A stretch of DNA of 7,258 bases. Origin: an uncultured Coriobacteriales bacterium (lineage in GTDB: Bacteria; Actinomycetota; Coriobacteriia; Coriobacteriales; UMGS124). The notes beneath the pieces are model-generated. The model was not told the DNA's origin, searched no databases, and saw only the letters and a program-made list of their open reading frames with translations. A program made the position numbers and the translations under genes. The DNA lies in contig CAIFEU010000049.1 of the NCBI GenBank assembly GCA_903789505.1, positions 1 to 7,258 of the forward strand. Direction: 5' to 3'. Of this stretch, positions 1 to 5,524 are shown piece after piece (position 1 is the stretch's first letter; each line of letters starts with the position of its first letter).

Positions 1-390
1 CTGTGGGGTAAGCCGACCGACCTCCCATGGGGCGTCGTCTTCGAGACGGGAGGCTCGGTCGCGAGGCACCCGTCCCAGCTGTACGAGGCGATTCTCGAGG
101 GGGCGGTCATCTTCATCGTGCTCTTAGTGCTGTCTCGCCGCGTGCCCCCGCGCCCTCGCGGTACGTTCATCGGGACCTTCCTGACGATGTACGGGGTGTT
201 CCGCTTCCTGATCGAGTTCGTTCGCGAGCCTGATGCGCAGCTGGGGTACCTATTCGGCGGGTGGGTCACGATGGGGCAGGTCCTGAGCGCGCCGCTTGTC
301 GTTGCGGGGATTGCGATACTGATACTTGCCCATAAACGAAAGTGCCCGCAATCGTTGAGAACTGGCTCGCCAACATCCGAAATAGCATGA
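1..390 (+). CDS. lgt: Prolipoprotein diacylglyceryl transferase, C-terminal part (5' end outside window)
   Basis: This is the last 129 codons of an open frame that enters at the left edge in frame 1 and stops at TGA 388-390. Lgt is an integral membrane enzyme that moves diacylglycerol from phosphatidylglycerol to the lipobox cysteine of preprolipoproteins, the first step of lipoprotein maturation. Visible family signatures are HPSQLYEA near residues 24-31 of the fragment and the run YGVFRFLIEFVREPD near residues 64-78, which matches the conserved Y-G-x-x-R-F-x-x-E-F-x-R-x-P-D block. Two hydrophobic segments are visible, AVIFIVLLVL and, near the end, LVVAGIAILILA followed by basic HKRK, the usual positive-inside C-terminus. 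The tail after the last helix is short (about 18 residues). There is no sign of a frameshift. The identification is firm; the N-terminal half cannot be judged. Confidence 0.95.
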   Translation: MWGKPTDLPWGVVFETGGSVARHPSQLYEAILEGAVIFIVLLVLSRRVPPRPRGTFIGTFLTMYGVFRFLIEFVREPDAQLGYLFGGWVTMGQVLSAPLVVAGIAILILAHKRKCPQSLRTGSPTSEIA

Positions 391-417
391 CAGGCAGCAT
401 TTATGTGATGCGTCATG
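386..417. repeat. Interrupted inverted repeat across the lgt stop codon
   Basis: The arms CATGAC (386-391) and GTCATG (412-417) are perfect reverse complements. An inner pair GCAT (397-400) / ATGC (408-411) continues the stem after a 5-nt one-sided bulge, leaving a 7-nt loop. The repeat overlaps the lgt TGA and opens the spacer before yebC. It could be an operator-like dyad or an RNA hairpin; no T-run follows, so it is not a convincing terminator. The repeat itself is read directly, but its function is unknown. Confidence 0.35.
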
Positions 418-438
418 TAGCGAGATATGACGGTATGC

Positions 439-473
439 GGGAATCTCCGGCCGCTTTACTCCGGAGGGTTCCC
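439..473 (+). repeat. Stem-loop in the lgt-yebC spacer
   Basis: GGGAA (439-443) pairs with TTCCC (469-473) and CTCCGG (445-450) pairs with CCGGAG (461-466). Only T444 opposite GG 467-468 interrupts the stem, and the loop is 10 nt. Eleven Watson-Crick pairs in a 35-nt segment make this a stable hairpin. It lies 49 nt past the lgt stop and could protect or end the lgt transcript, but it is followed by AGAAGATG rather than a T-run. A candidate -10 box for yebC lies just downstream. Confidence 0.45.
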
Positions 474-498
474 AGAAGATGTCATCGCTTCTAAAGTG

Positions 499-504
499 TA
501 TAAG
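499..504 (+). promoter_or_regulatory. Candidate -10 box for yebC
   Basis: TATAAG matches the sigma-70 -10 consensus TATAAT at five of six positions and sits in the most A+T-rich part of the spacer. No good -35 hexamer is present 16-18 nt upstream, so the assignment rests on the -10 alone. If it is correct, the yebC leader is roughly 105-110 nt long and includes the hairpin at 543-565. Confidence 0.3.
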
Positions 505-542
505 GTTATTTCGGCAGAAATTGGGTCACGCAAGGGCGCAGG

Positions 543-565
543 GCTCGCCGCTTCGCGCGGCGGGC
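543..565 (+). repeat. GC-rich hairpin in the probable yebC leader
   Basis: GCTCGCCGC (543-551) pairs with GCGGCGGGC (557-565): nine base pairs including one G-U, closing a 5-nt TTCGC loop. It lies 53 nt before the yebC start and does not cover the ribosome-binding site at 608-613. No T-run follows, which argues against a standard terminator. It may affect the stability of the leader RNA, or it may simply reflect local GC richness. Confidence 0.4.
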
Positions 566-618
566 GCGAGAGCGTGCAGGCGTGAGGCACCAAAGGATCG
601 ACACGTTGAGGAGAACGC

Positions 619-1383
619 ATGTCAGGACACTCTAAGTGGGCTACCACCAAGCATCGCAAGTTTGCTCAGGACGCCAAGCGCTCGGCGCTGTTCTCCAAGC
701 TCTCGCGCATCATCACGGTTGCTGCGCGTCAGGGCAATGACCCCAACCCCGACAACAACTTCGCCCTTGCAGCCGCAGTCGAGAAGGCTCGACTGAACTC
801 GATGCCCAAGGACAAGATTGACGCCGCAATCAAGAAGGCGTTCGGCTCGGGCGCCGATGCCGCCACCTATGAAGAGGTCACCTACGAGGGCTACGGCCCC
901 GCCGGTGTCGCTCTGTACGTGGAGGCTCTCACCGATAACCGCAACCGTACCGCCGCAGACGTCCGCAGCGCGTTCACTCACTCGGGCGGCAACCTCGGCA
1001 CCACGGGTTCTGTCTCCTTCCAGTTTGAGCGCAAGGGCGAGATCGTCGTCGACAAGGAGAGCTGCCCCGACGAGGATGAGCTCATGATGGCGGTCGCCGA
1101 GGCGGGTGCCGACGACTACGAGGATGGCGGGGACACCTGGATTATCTGGACTGCCCCGACCGACCTCAACGCCGTCGCCAAGGCGCTTCCCGAGCAGGGC
1201 GTGCAGGTCAAGGGCTCTGAACTGACGATGGTGCCGACGAACACCACTCAGGTCAGCGTCGCGGACGCCAAGAAGGTCATGCGCCTGGTGGACCGCCTCG
1301 AGGAGTCCGACGACATCCAGAACGTCTACCACACGATGGAGATGACCGACGAGATCGTCGAGGCGCTGGACGAGGAGGAGTAA
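619..1383 (+). CDS. yebC: YebC/PmpR family translation factor
   Basis: The product is 254 residues, close to the usual 240-250 for the family. The N-terminus MSGHSKWATTKHRK followed by QDAKRSALFSKLSR is the family hallmark. Further conserved blocks are EKARLNSMPKDKIDAAIKK (about residues 55-73), the YEGYGPAGVALYVE segment and the SGGNLGTTGSVSFQFERKG segment. The acidic end EALDEEE is also usual. Family members were long annotated as transcriptional regulators; later work on bacterial YebC and mitochondrial TACO1 places them at the ribosome, relieving stalling on proline-rich stretches. The start is set by GAGGAG at 608-613, five nt before ATG, and by the universal N-terminal motif. The gene is flanked by spacers on both sides and is probably transcribed alone. 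The ruvC neighbour common in other bacteria is not seen here. Confidence 0.97.
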   Translation: MSGHSKWATTKHRKFAQDAKRSALFSKLSRIITVAARQGNDPNPDNNFALAAAVEKARLNSMPKDKIDAAIKKAFGSGADAATYEEVTYEGYGPAGVALYVEALTDNRNRTAADVRSAFTHSGGNLGTTGSVSFQFERKGEIVVDKESCPDEDELMMAVAEAGADDYEDGGDTWIIWTAPTDLNAVAKALPEQGVQVKGSELTMVPTNTTQVSVADAKKVMRLVDRLEESDDIQNVYHTMEMTDEIVEALDEEE

Positions 1384-1438
1384 CCCGTCGAGCGCGCCGT
1401 CGCGGGCTTATGCGGCGTCCGAGCAACGAGGTTTCCCG

Positions 1439-1469
1439 GGGGCGGGAGGGACTAGTTCCCTCCCGCCCC
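1439..1469 (+). terminator. Hairpin terminator after yebC
   Basis: GGGGCGGGAGGGA (1439-1451) and its exact reverse complement (1457-1469) form a 13-bp perfect stem closing a 5-nt CTAGT loop. It begins 55 nt after the yebC TAA. The following bases, TTGTCAT, are only weakly T-rich, so it is not a textbook intrinsic terminator. Such long perfect GC stems with poor T-runs are nevertheless common gene ends in high-GC bacteria. It is the clear boundary between yebC and the envelope-gene block. Confidence 0.72.
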
Positions 1470-1582
1470 TTGTCATAGCCATGGGTTCGGATGCTGCCGG
1501 CCTTCGCGACGCCGCTATGGGCGTTGTCTGGGTAGGGTGAGGCGCGGCGCACATGGGAGCCCCGGGGGCGCACAATTACGGG

Positions 1583-1588
1583 TACCAT
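1583..1588 (+). promoter_or_regulatory. Candidate -10 box for the amaP operon
   Basis: TACCAT, inside GGGTACCATACT, fits the relaxed TAnnnT -10 pattern of GC-rich actinobacteria and lies 67 nt before the amaP ATG, past the yebC terminator where a promoter is expected. CATACT (1586-1591) is an overlapping alternative. No convincing -35 hexamer is found at normal spacing. If it is used, the leader would begin around 1595 and contain the fold at 1605-1646. Confidence 0.3.
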
Positions 1589-1604
1589 ACTCACAGCTGC
1601 GTGA

Positions 1605-1646
1605 CCTCTTCCTGCGGCTGTTCCGCAGGTGAATATCGCAAAGAGG
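1605..1646 (+). promoter_or_regulatory. Leader fold that can mask the amaP ribosome-binding site
   Basis: A 7-bp perfect hairpin, CCTGCGG (1611-1617) with CCGCAGG (1623-1629) around a CTGTT loop, is flanked directly on its left by CCTCTT (1605-1610). CCTCTT can pair with AAGAGG (1641-1646), the left half of the Shine-Dalgarno region. An 11-nt one-sided bulge (1630-1640) separates the two helices. In the folded state AGG 1644-1646 of the AGGAGG core is paired. This is a plausible translational control element, judged only from complementarity. Confidence 0.4.
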
Positions 1647-1649
1647 AGG
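1644..1649 (+). promoter_or_regulatory. Ribosome-binding site that fixes the amaP start
   Basis: AGGAGG lies six nt before ATG 1656, an ideal spacing. This favours ATG 1656 over the in-frame GTG at 1629, which has no comparable site upstream and sits inside the leader hairpin. Confidence 0.8.
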
Positions 1650-1655
1650 CGGGAC

Positions 1656-3284
1656 ATGAGTGCTGTGAAGCGCGTCCTGTACACGGTCGGAATCATCGCG
1701 GCCCTGCTCGTCGTCGTCGCTTTCAACGCTATCCTGTGGTGGAGGGACGGGGGTCCCTCACTTCTGGCGATGATGCAGGGCGATTTCTCTGCCGTCGTCA
1801 TGGTCGTCGATGCGATAGCGGCTATCACGGCAATCGTGGGCGCGGTCAACGTCATCAGGATGTACTCTCGCAAAACTGCGCTGCTGTGCTCTGACAAGTC
1901 GAGCTCCGTCTCCATCGAGAGGAACGCGCTGGTCTCCGTCGCCCGTCACGCCCTCGACCGCATCCCAGACGCACAGATACAGCGCGTCAACGTCGACGTG
2001 CTTCAGCGTCACGGCACCGCCGCGCTGTACGTCACCGTGCGCGCCGCGCCCCTGAGCTTCGTCTCGCTTGTCAAGCTTGCGGAGCAGATTCAGGAAGTCG
2101 CGAAGGCCGCGCTCGAGTCCTTCACCGAGCATGAGGTCAGGTACGTCACCGTCAGCTTCGTTGAGTCGCGCAAGGCAATCGACGTGGACGCCGCCCAGAG
2201 CGACGACCAGGGCGCCCCGGTAGCGGGGGTTCCGGCGCCCGCGCACGTCCGGCAGGCGAGCGAGCCCCAGCCTGTCGAGCCGGAGACGAACGATTGGGAC
2301 AAGACGCCTGCGCCTCGTCAGGACGGCGCGCAGGAGAGCGCTTGCGAGGTTGCCCCCTCCCGAGAAGGAGAGGCGGCCGGTTCCCTCGCGTCCCCGCAGA
2401 TTGACTCTCAGGTTGAGGGGAAGGGACGTCGGGTCCGTCGGGCCAAGCATAAGGCTCGAGAAGAGCATGAGCCTAAGGTTTCGGGCGAAGCCGGACAGGG
2501 CGTCGGCTCCGCGACGGGCGATGCGGTCGCGGGTACGCCGTCGACCGGGGACGAATCCGGAGACGCAAAGCAGGGGGAGCCAGCCGAGGCAAAGGCTGCC
2601 GTGCCTGCCACGGAACCGGTTGAGGGAAGGGGCGACGACGAACGCGACGAGTCGCCCGTCGCGCAGGAGGAGCCTGGTGGTCAGGACGCTCAGGACTCGC
2701 CGGCCTCCGGCGGCTATGAGACGGTGGTGGAGCGCCCTCAGGGGTTCTGGTCCCGCCTCAGGTCGCGCCTGTCCAAGAGCGGATCGAAGACAGAGGACGT
2801 GATCGAGGCGGCGGACGCCACCGCGACGTCAGTCGTCTCTCCGTCGCATCTTCAGGATGACGCCCGCCTGCGGGGGGCACGTCAGGACGCGCCGTCCTCG
2901 ATCGGTAGTCCCGACGCCGTCCCCGCCGAGACGCCGGAGTCGACCCCCGCGGGAGAGCTTGAGCCGGTTGCCGGGGAACGCGACGCCGAGGCGGGGCGGG
3001 ACGCGGACGCGCCTGCGGGGAAGGACGCCGGGCCTGCTCCGGAGTCGGTTCCGCCCGAGGCGGGCGACCCCTCCGATTCGGTCGATGATGCAGAGGCGCC
3101 CGGCGTGTCTTCGGATGCGATGTGCGCCGCGGATGCCGGCCCGGCCCAGCCAGCTGGACAGAAGGCGACGCCCGCGGCGGACGGGGGCGCGACGCCCGTC
3201 GACGCGAATGCCTCGTCTTACGATGACCGCGGGCGGGATGACGTCGGCGCCACGGGTCATGACGGAGGCGCCTCCGGCAGGTGA
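1656..3284 (+). CDS. amaP: AmaP-like Asp23 membrane anchor with a very long low-complexity tail
   Basis: From ATG 1656 the product has 542 residues. Two membrane segments are visible, about residues 6-28 (VGIIAALLVVVAFNAILWW) and 46-67 (AVVMVVDAIAAITAIVGAV). A small folded domain follows (about 80-172) with alternating beta-type strands such as IQRVNVDVL, AALYVTVRA and EVRYVTVSFVE. This is the plan of AmaP, which anchors Asp23 to the membrane in Staphylococcus aureus, and an Asp23 gene follows 76 nt downstream. Typical AmaP proteins are about 180-200 residues. Here the remaining ~365 residues are an Ala/Asp/Glu/Pro/Gly-rich, probably disordered tail, with basic islands at 256-274 (KGRRVRRAKHKAREEHEPK) and around 363-375 (GFWSRLRSRLSKS). 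The family call is firm in architecture but rests on weak sequence similarity. The tail has no recognisable domain and could bind Asp23 or another envelope partner. Confidence 0.75.
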   Translation: MSAVKRVLYTVGIIAALLVVVAFNAILWWRDGGPSLLAMMQGDFSAVVMVVDAIAAITAIVGAVNVIRMYSRKTALLCSDKSSSVSIERNALVSVARHALDRIPDAQIQRVNVDVLQRHGTAALYVTVRAAPLSFVSLVKLAEQIQEVAKAALESFTEHEVRYVTVSFVESRKAIDVDAAQSDDQGAPVAGVPAPAHVRQASEPQPVEPETNDWDKTPAPRQDGAQESACEVAPSREGEAAGSLASPQIDSQVEGKGRRVRRAKHKAREEHEPKVSGEAGQGVGSATGDAVAGTPSTGDESGDAKQGEPAEAKAAVPATEPVEGRGDDERDESPVAQEEPGGQDAQDSPASGGYETVVERPQGFWSRLRSRLSKSGSKTEDVIEAADATATSVVSPSHLQDDARLRGARQDAPSSIGSPDAVPAETPESTPAGELEPVAGERDAEAGRDADAPAGKDAGPAPESVPPEAGDPSDSVDDAEAPGVSSDAMCAADAGPAQPAGQKATPAADGGATPVDANASSYDDRGRDDVGATGHDGGASGR

Positions 3285-3299
3285 AACTCTCCGTGAGGG

Positions 3300-3318
3300 G
3301 CCGCGCCGAGCGCGCGGC
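3300..3318 (+). repeat. GC hairpin between amaP and asp23
   Basis: GCCGCGC (3300-3306) and GCGCGGC (3312-3318) form a 7-bp perfect stem with a 5-nt CGAGC loop, starting 15 nt after the amaP stop. There is no T-run. It could partially terminate or set a processing point that raises asp23 output relative to amaP. Confidence 0.4.
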
Positions 3319-3322
3319 ACTC

Positions 3323-3328
3323 TACCCT
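3323..3328 (+). promoter_or_regulatory. Possible internal -10 box for asp23
   Basis: TACCCT fits TAnnnT and resembles the TACCAT upstream of amaP. It lies 32 nt before the asp23 GTG, just after the 3300-3318 hairpin. The upstream -35 position is occupied by GC-rich stem sequence and shows no consensus match, so this is weak. Confidence 0.2.
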
Positions 3329-3360
3329 GTAGGCCCAGATCATGAGGGGTTGGTACTAAG

Positions 3361-4068
3361 GTGAGCTGGTCAAGCAGACAGAAAGACAGGCAGGAGGCCA
3401 AGGCACGCGAGGTGTCCGAGCCTCAGGCGGAGGCAGAGGGCGCCCCGGCGCAGTCACCGGCGTTCGAGGTGCGGGTCGACGACGATGACGACCAGGCGAG
3501 GAGCATCGCCAGCGTCGAGCAACTCGTTGCGCAGGGCGAGTCGGAGGCCGACAGCAGCTCCCTGGACATCGACAGCGGCGTCGTCGAGAAGATCGTCGCA
3601 ATCACCTGCCGATCGGTGGACGGGATCCTCCAGATGAAAGGCAACTTCATTTCCTCGCTTCAGGAGGGGTTCGGCGGCACCGACATTACCAAGGGCGTCC
3701 AGGTCGAGATGGTGGGCGACGACGCATGCGTCGTGTCGGTCTCCATCATCATGGAGTACGGCAAGTCCGCCAAGAAGATCTTCAACGAGCTGCACGACCG
3801 CATCAGCGAGAAGGTCTCCGACATGACGGGGCTGCGCGTCGTGGGCGTGAAGGTGCGCATCGTTGACGTGATGACGCGCGAGGACGTCGAAGGACGCCCA
3901 CGTTCGGGGAAGTCGCGCTCGCGCGAGGCGACCAAGCAGGCGGACGAGGACGCCCCGGGGGACGCGCGCGAGCAAGGCGCGGAGGGCTCCGTCGAGGAAG
4001 CCGTCACCGAGGCGGCGCAGGCCGTGCCCACGTGCCCCGACGCCGCCCGCGGTGGCGACGAGGACTGA
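3361..4068 (+). CDS. asp23: Asp23/Gls24 family envelope stress response protein
   Basis: The product has 235 residues. The Asp23/Gls24 domain spans about residues 69-175: LDIDSGVVEKIVAITCRSVDG, then a GVQVEMVGDDACVVSVSI beta hairpin, MEYGKSAKKIF, and MTGLRVVGVKVRIVDV, all matching family consensus positions. Asp23 is an abundant cytosolic protein recruited to the membrane by AmaP and linked to alkaline or cell-wall stress; the upstream AmaP-like gene supports this role. Family members are often 120-190 residues. The excess here comes from a charged N-terminal arm containing an uninterrupted DDDDD (40-44) and a C-terminal acidic tail (about 190-235). GTG 3361 is the first start in frame after an in-frame TGA at 3343. 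The nearest SD-like run, GAGGGG (3344-3349), is 11 nt away, so initiation looks weak or coupled. Confidence 0.92.
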   Translation: MSWSSRQKDRQEAKAREVSEPQAEAEGAPAQSPAFEVRVDDDDDQARSIASVEQLVAQGESEADSSSLDIDSGVVEKIVAITCRSVDGILQMKGNFISSLQEGFGGTDITKGVQVEMVGDDACVVSVSIIMEYGKSAKKIFNELHDRISEKVSDMTGLRVVGVKVRIVDVMTREDVEGRPRSGKSRSREATKQADEDAPGDAREQGAEGSVEEAVTEAAQAVPTCPDAARGGDED

Positions 4069-4073
4069 CGCCC

Positions 4074-4175
4074 GTGACGGACGGCGGCGCGGAAGAGGGG
4101 GCCATCACGGCCATGGGTGCCGGCGCCTGCGTGACGGTGCCCGCTGAGAACGTCGATCGGGGGAGGGCCCAATGA
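4074..4175 (+). CDS. Possible 33-residue ORF bridging asp23 and murT
   Basis: A GTG five nt after the asp23 TGA opens 33 codons ending in TGA 4173-4175, overlapping the murT ATG by ATGA exactly as murT overlaps gatD. Codon-position G+C counts are 25, 20 and 28 of 33 for positions 1, 2 and 3, the order expected for real genes in this genome. A GAGG at 4060-4063 lies 10 nt upstream. The predicted peptide is small, acidic to neutral and Gly/Ala-rich, with no membrane segment and no family I recognise. It may serve only to couple murT translation to asp23, or it may be chance in a GC-rich spacer. Confidence 0.3.
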   Translation: MTDGGAEEGAITAMGAGACVTVPAENVDRGRAQ

Positions 4176-5524
4176 CGGCCAGGACGTCTCTCGCGCGGTC
4201 CTGCGGGCTCGCGAGCTCGTGGGTGCTGCGCAGCGTGCTTCATAGGAGCGCATCGACGCTTCCCGGGCGCATCGCGCTGGCCATCGACCCGCGCCTGATC
4301 GGCCACCTCGCTTCGGCGTGCGGCCGCGGGTCGATCGCGGTGTGCGGCACCAACGGCAAGACCACGACGAACAACCTGCTCGCCTCTGCGCTGGAGCAGG
4401 CGGGGATGCGCGTGCTGTGCAACCGGGCCGGGGCGAACATGGCCACGGGCGTCGCGTCTGCCCTGCTGCCGGGCGGCGAGGCCGACTGGGGCGTCTTCGA
4501 GGTGGACGAGCTTTCGACCGTGCAGGTCCTGCCCGACCTGCGCCCCCGGCTGCTCGTCCTGCTCAACCTGTTCCGCGACCAGCTGGACCGCGCGGGGGAG
4601 ATCGACCGCGTCCAGGACGTCATCGTGTCGGCGCTGGCATCGACCTCCGACACCGTGCTGCTGTACAACGGCGACGACCCGCTGTGCGAGCGCGTGGCGC
4701 GCCGGGCGTCACGGCAGGGGACCGAGACGATTCCCTTCGGCATCGACGAGGACCTCGGGCTTCCTGCGGAGCGCGTGCGCGGGGGGAGGTTCTGCCAGCA
4801 GTGTGGGGCACCGCTGCGCTACGCGTGGCGCCAGTATGGTCAGCTGGGAGGTTACTCGTGCCCCTCATGCGACTTTGCGCGGCCCGAGCCCGCGTTCGCG
4901 GCGCGCGACGTGACCATCACGGGTGACGGCGTTGCGTTCTCGGCCCAGCGGGCAGGGGGCTCGCGCGGCGTGCGCGTGAGCGCGGGCTGGGGCGGGGCGT
5001 ATATGGTGTACAACCTGCTTGCGGCCTGGTCGGCGAGCATGCTCGCGGGCGCTGACGTGCAGGCGTTTCAGCGCGCTGTCGACGCGTACCGTCCTGACAA
5101 CGGACGCCTGCAGCGCTTCGAGGTGGGCGGGCGGCGCGTGACGCTCAACCTTGCAAAGAACCCGACCGGGTTCAACCAGAACATCGCCCTTCTCGCCGCC
5201 AGCGCCGCGCCCAAGCTCGTCTACATCGTCATCAACGACGACTACAACGACGGCAAGGACGTGTCGTGGCTGTGGGACGTCGACTTCGAGCGCATCGTGG
5301 ACGACCCGACGGTGAAGCTGTGCGTGGTGGGCGGCCATCGCGCCAACGACATGCAGGTGCGCCTCAAGTACGCTGGCGTCCAGGCGGACATCGTCGACGG
5401 GGTGGCAGGCGCGCTGGACAGGGCGGCGTCGCTTCCGGAGGACGCCGAGGCGTACGTCCTCACGAACTACTCGGCGCTGTGGCCCGCTCGCCGGGAACTG
5501 ACGGAGCTGGAGGCCGCACGATGA
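4172..5524 (+). CDS. murT: Lipid II isoglutaminyl synthase, Mur-ligase-like subunit MurT
   Basis: This 450-residue protein pairs with GatD to convert the D-Glu at stem position 2 of lipid II to D-isoglutamine, using ATP and ammonia delivered from GatD. The central Mur ligase domain carries the ATP-binding loop GTNGKTTT (P-loop at residues 59-64) and EVDE (110-113). A four-cysteine zinc ribbon (C208, C211, C230, C233) is inserted in this domain, a MurT hallmark. The C-terminal MurT (DUF1727) domain shows NPTGFNQN (330-337) and DGKDVSWLWDVDFE (360-373). This region holds the aspartates expected to contribute to the GatD active site; which one does so cannot be told here. ATG 4172 is preceded by GGAGGG (4162-4167). 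The gene's stop overlaps the gatD start as ATGA, implying translational coupling of the two subunits. Length and motifs are complete, with no odd features. Confidence 0.97.
   Translation: MTARTSLARSCGLASSWVLRSVLHRSASTLPGRIALAIDPRLIGHLASACGRGSIAVCGTNGKTTTNNLLASALEQAGMRVLCNRAGANMATGVASALLPGGEADWGVFEVDELSTVQVLPDLRPRLLVLLNLFRDQLDRAGEIDRVQDVIVSALASTSDTVLLYNGDDPLCERVARRASRQGTETIPFGIDEDLGLPAERVRGGRFCQQCGAPLRYAWRQYGQLGGYSCPSCDFARPEPAFAARDVTITGDGVAFSAQRAGGSRGVRVSAGWGGAYMVYNLLAAWSASMLAGADVQAFQRAVDAYRPDNGRLQRFEVGGRRVTLNLAKNPTGFNQNIALLAASAAPKLVYIVINDDYNDGKDVSWLWDVDFERIVDDPTVKLCVVGGHRANDMQVRLKYAGVQADIVDGVAGALDRAASLPEDAEAYVLTNYSALWPARRELTELEAAR

Noticed and set aside
391..618. tRNA, T-box or known riboswitch in the lgt-yebC spacer
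   Set aside because: No cloverleaf, T-box core or recognised aptamer sequence could be read; only simple hairpins are present.
622..1332. Long minus-strand open frame (236 codons) opposite yebC
   Set aside because: yebC is certain on the plus strand; the antisense product resembles no family and is the expected shadow of GC-rich third positions.
1629..1655. GTG 1629 as the amaP start
   Set aside because: It lies in the leader hairpin without a Shine-Dalgarno, whereas ATG 1656 has AGGAGG at six nt and gives a normal membrane-anchor N-terminus.
2178..3284. Idea that the amaP tail is a separate gene or a frameshifted fusion
   Set aside because: The frame is continuous, with no internal start bearing a good ribosome-binding site and no recognisable second domain; composition shifts gradually rather than at a junction.
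3342..3359. Five-codon ATG-to-TAA mini-ORF ending one base before the asp23 GTG
   Set aside because: It is tempting as a leader peptide, but it has no clear ribosome-binding site and is short enough to occur by chance.
5266..5520. Upstream in-frame extension of gatD to an ATG inside murT
   Set aside because: The extra 85 residues read out of frame through conserved MurT sequence; the ATGA overlap at 5521 is the normal start for this gene pair.
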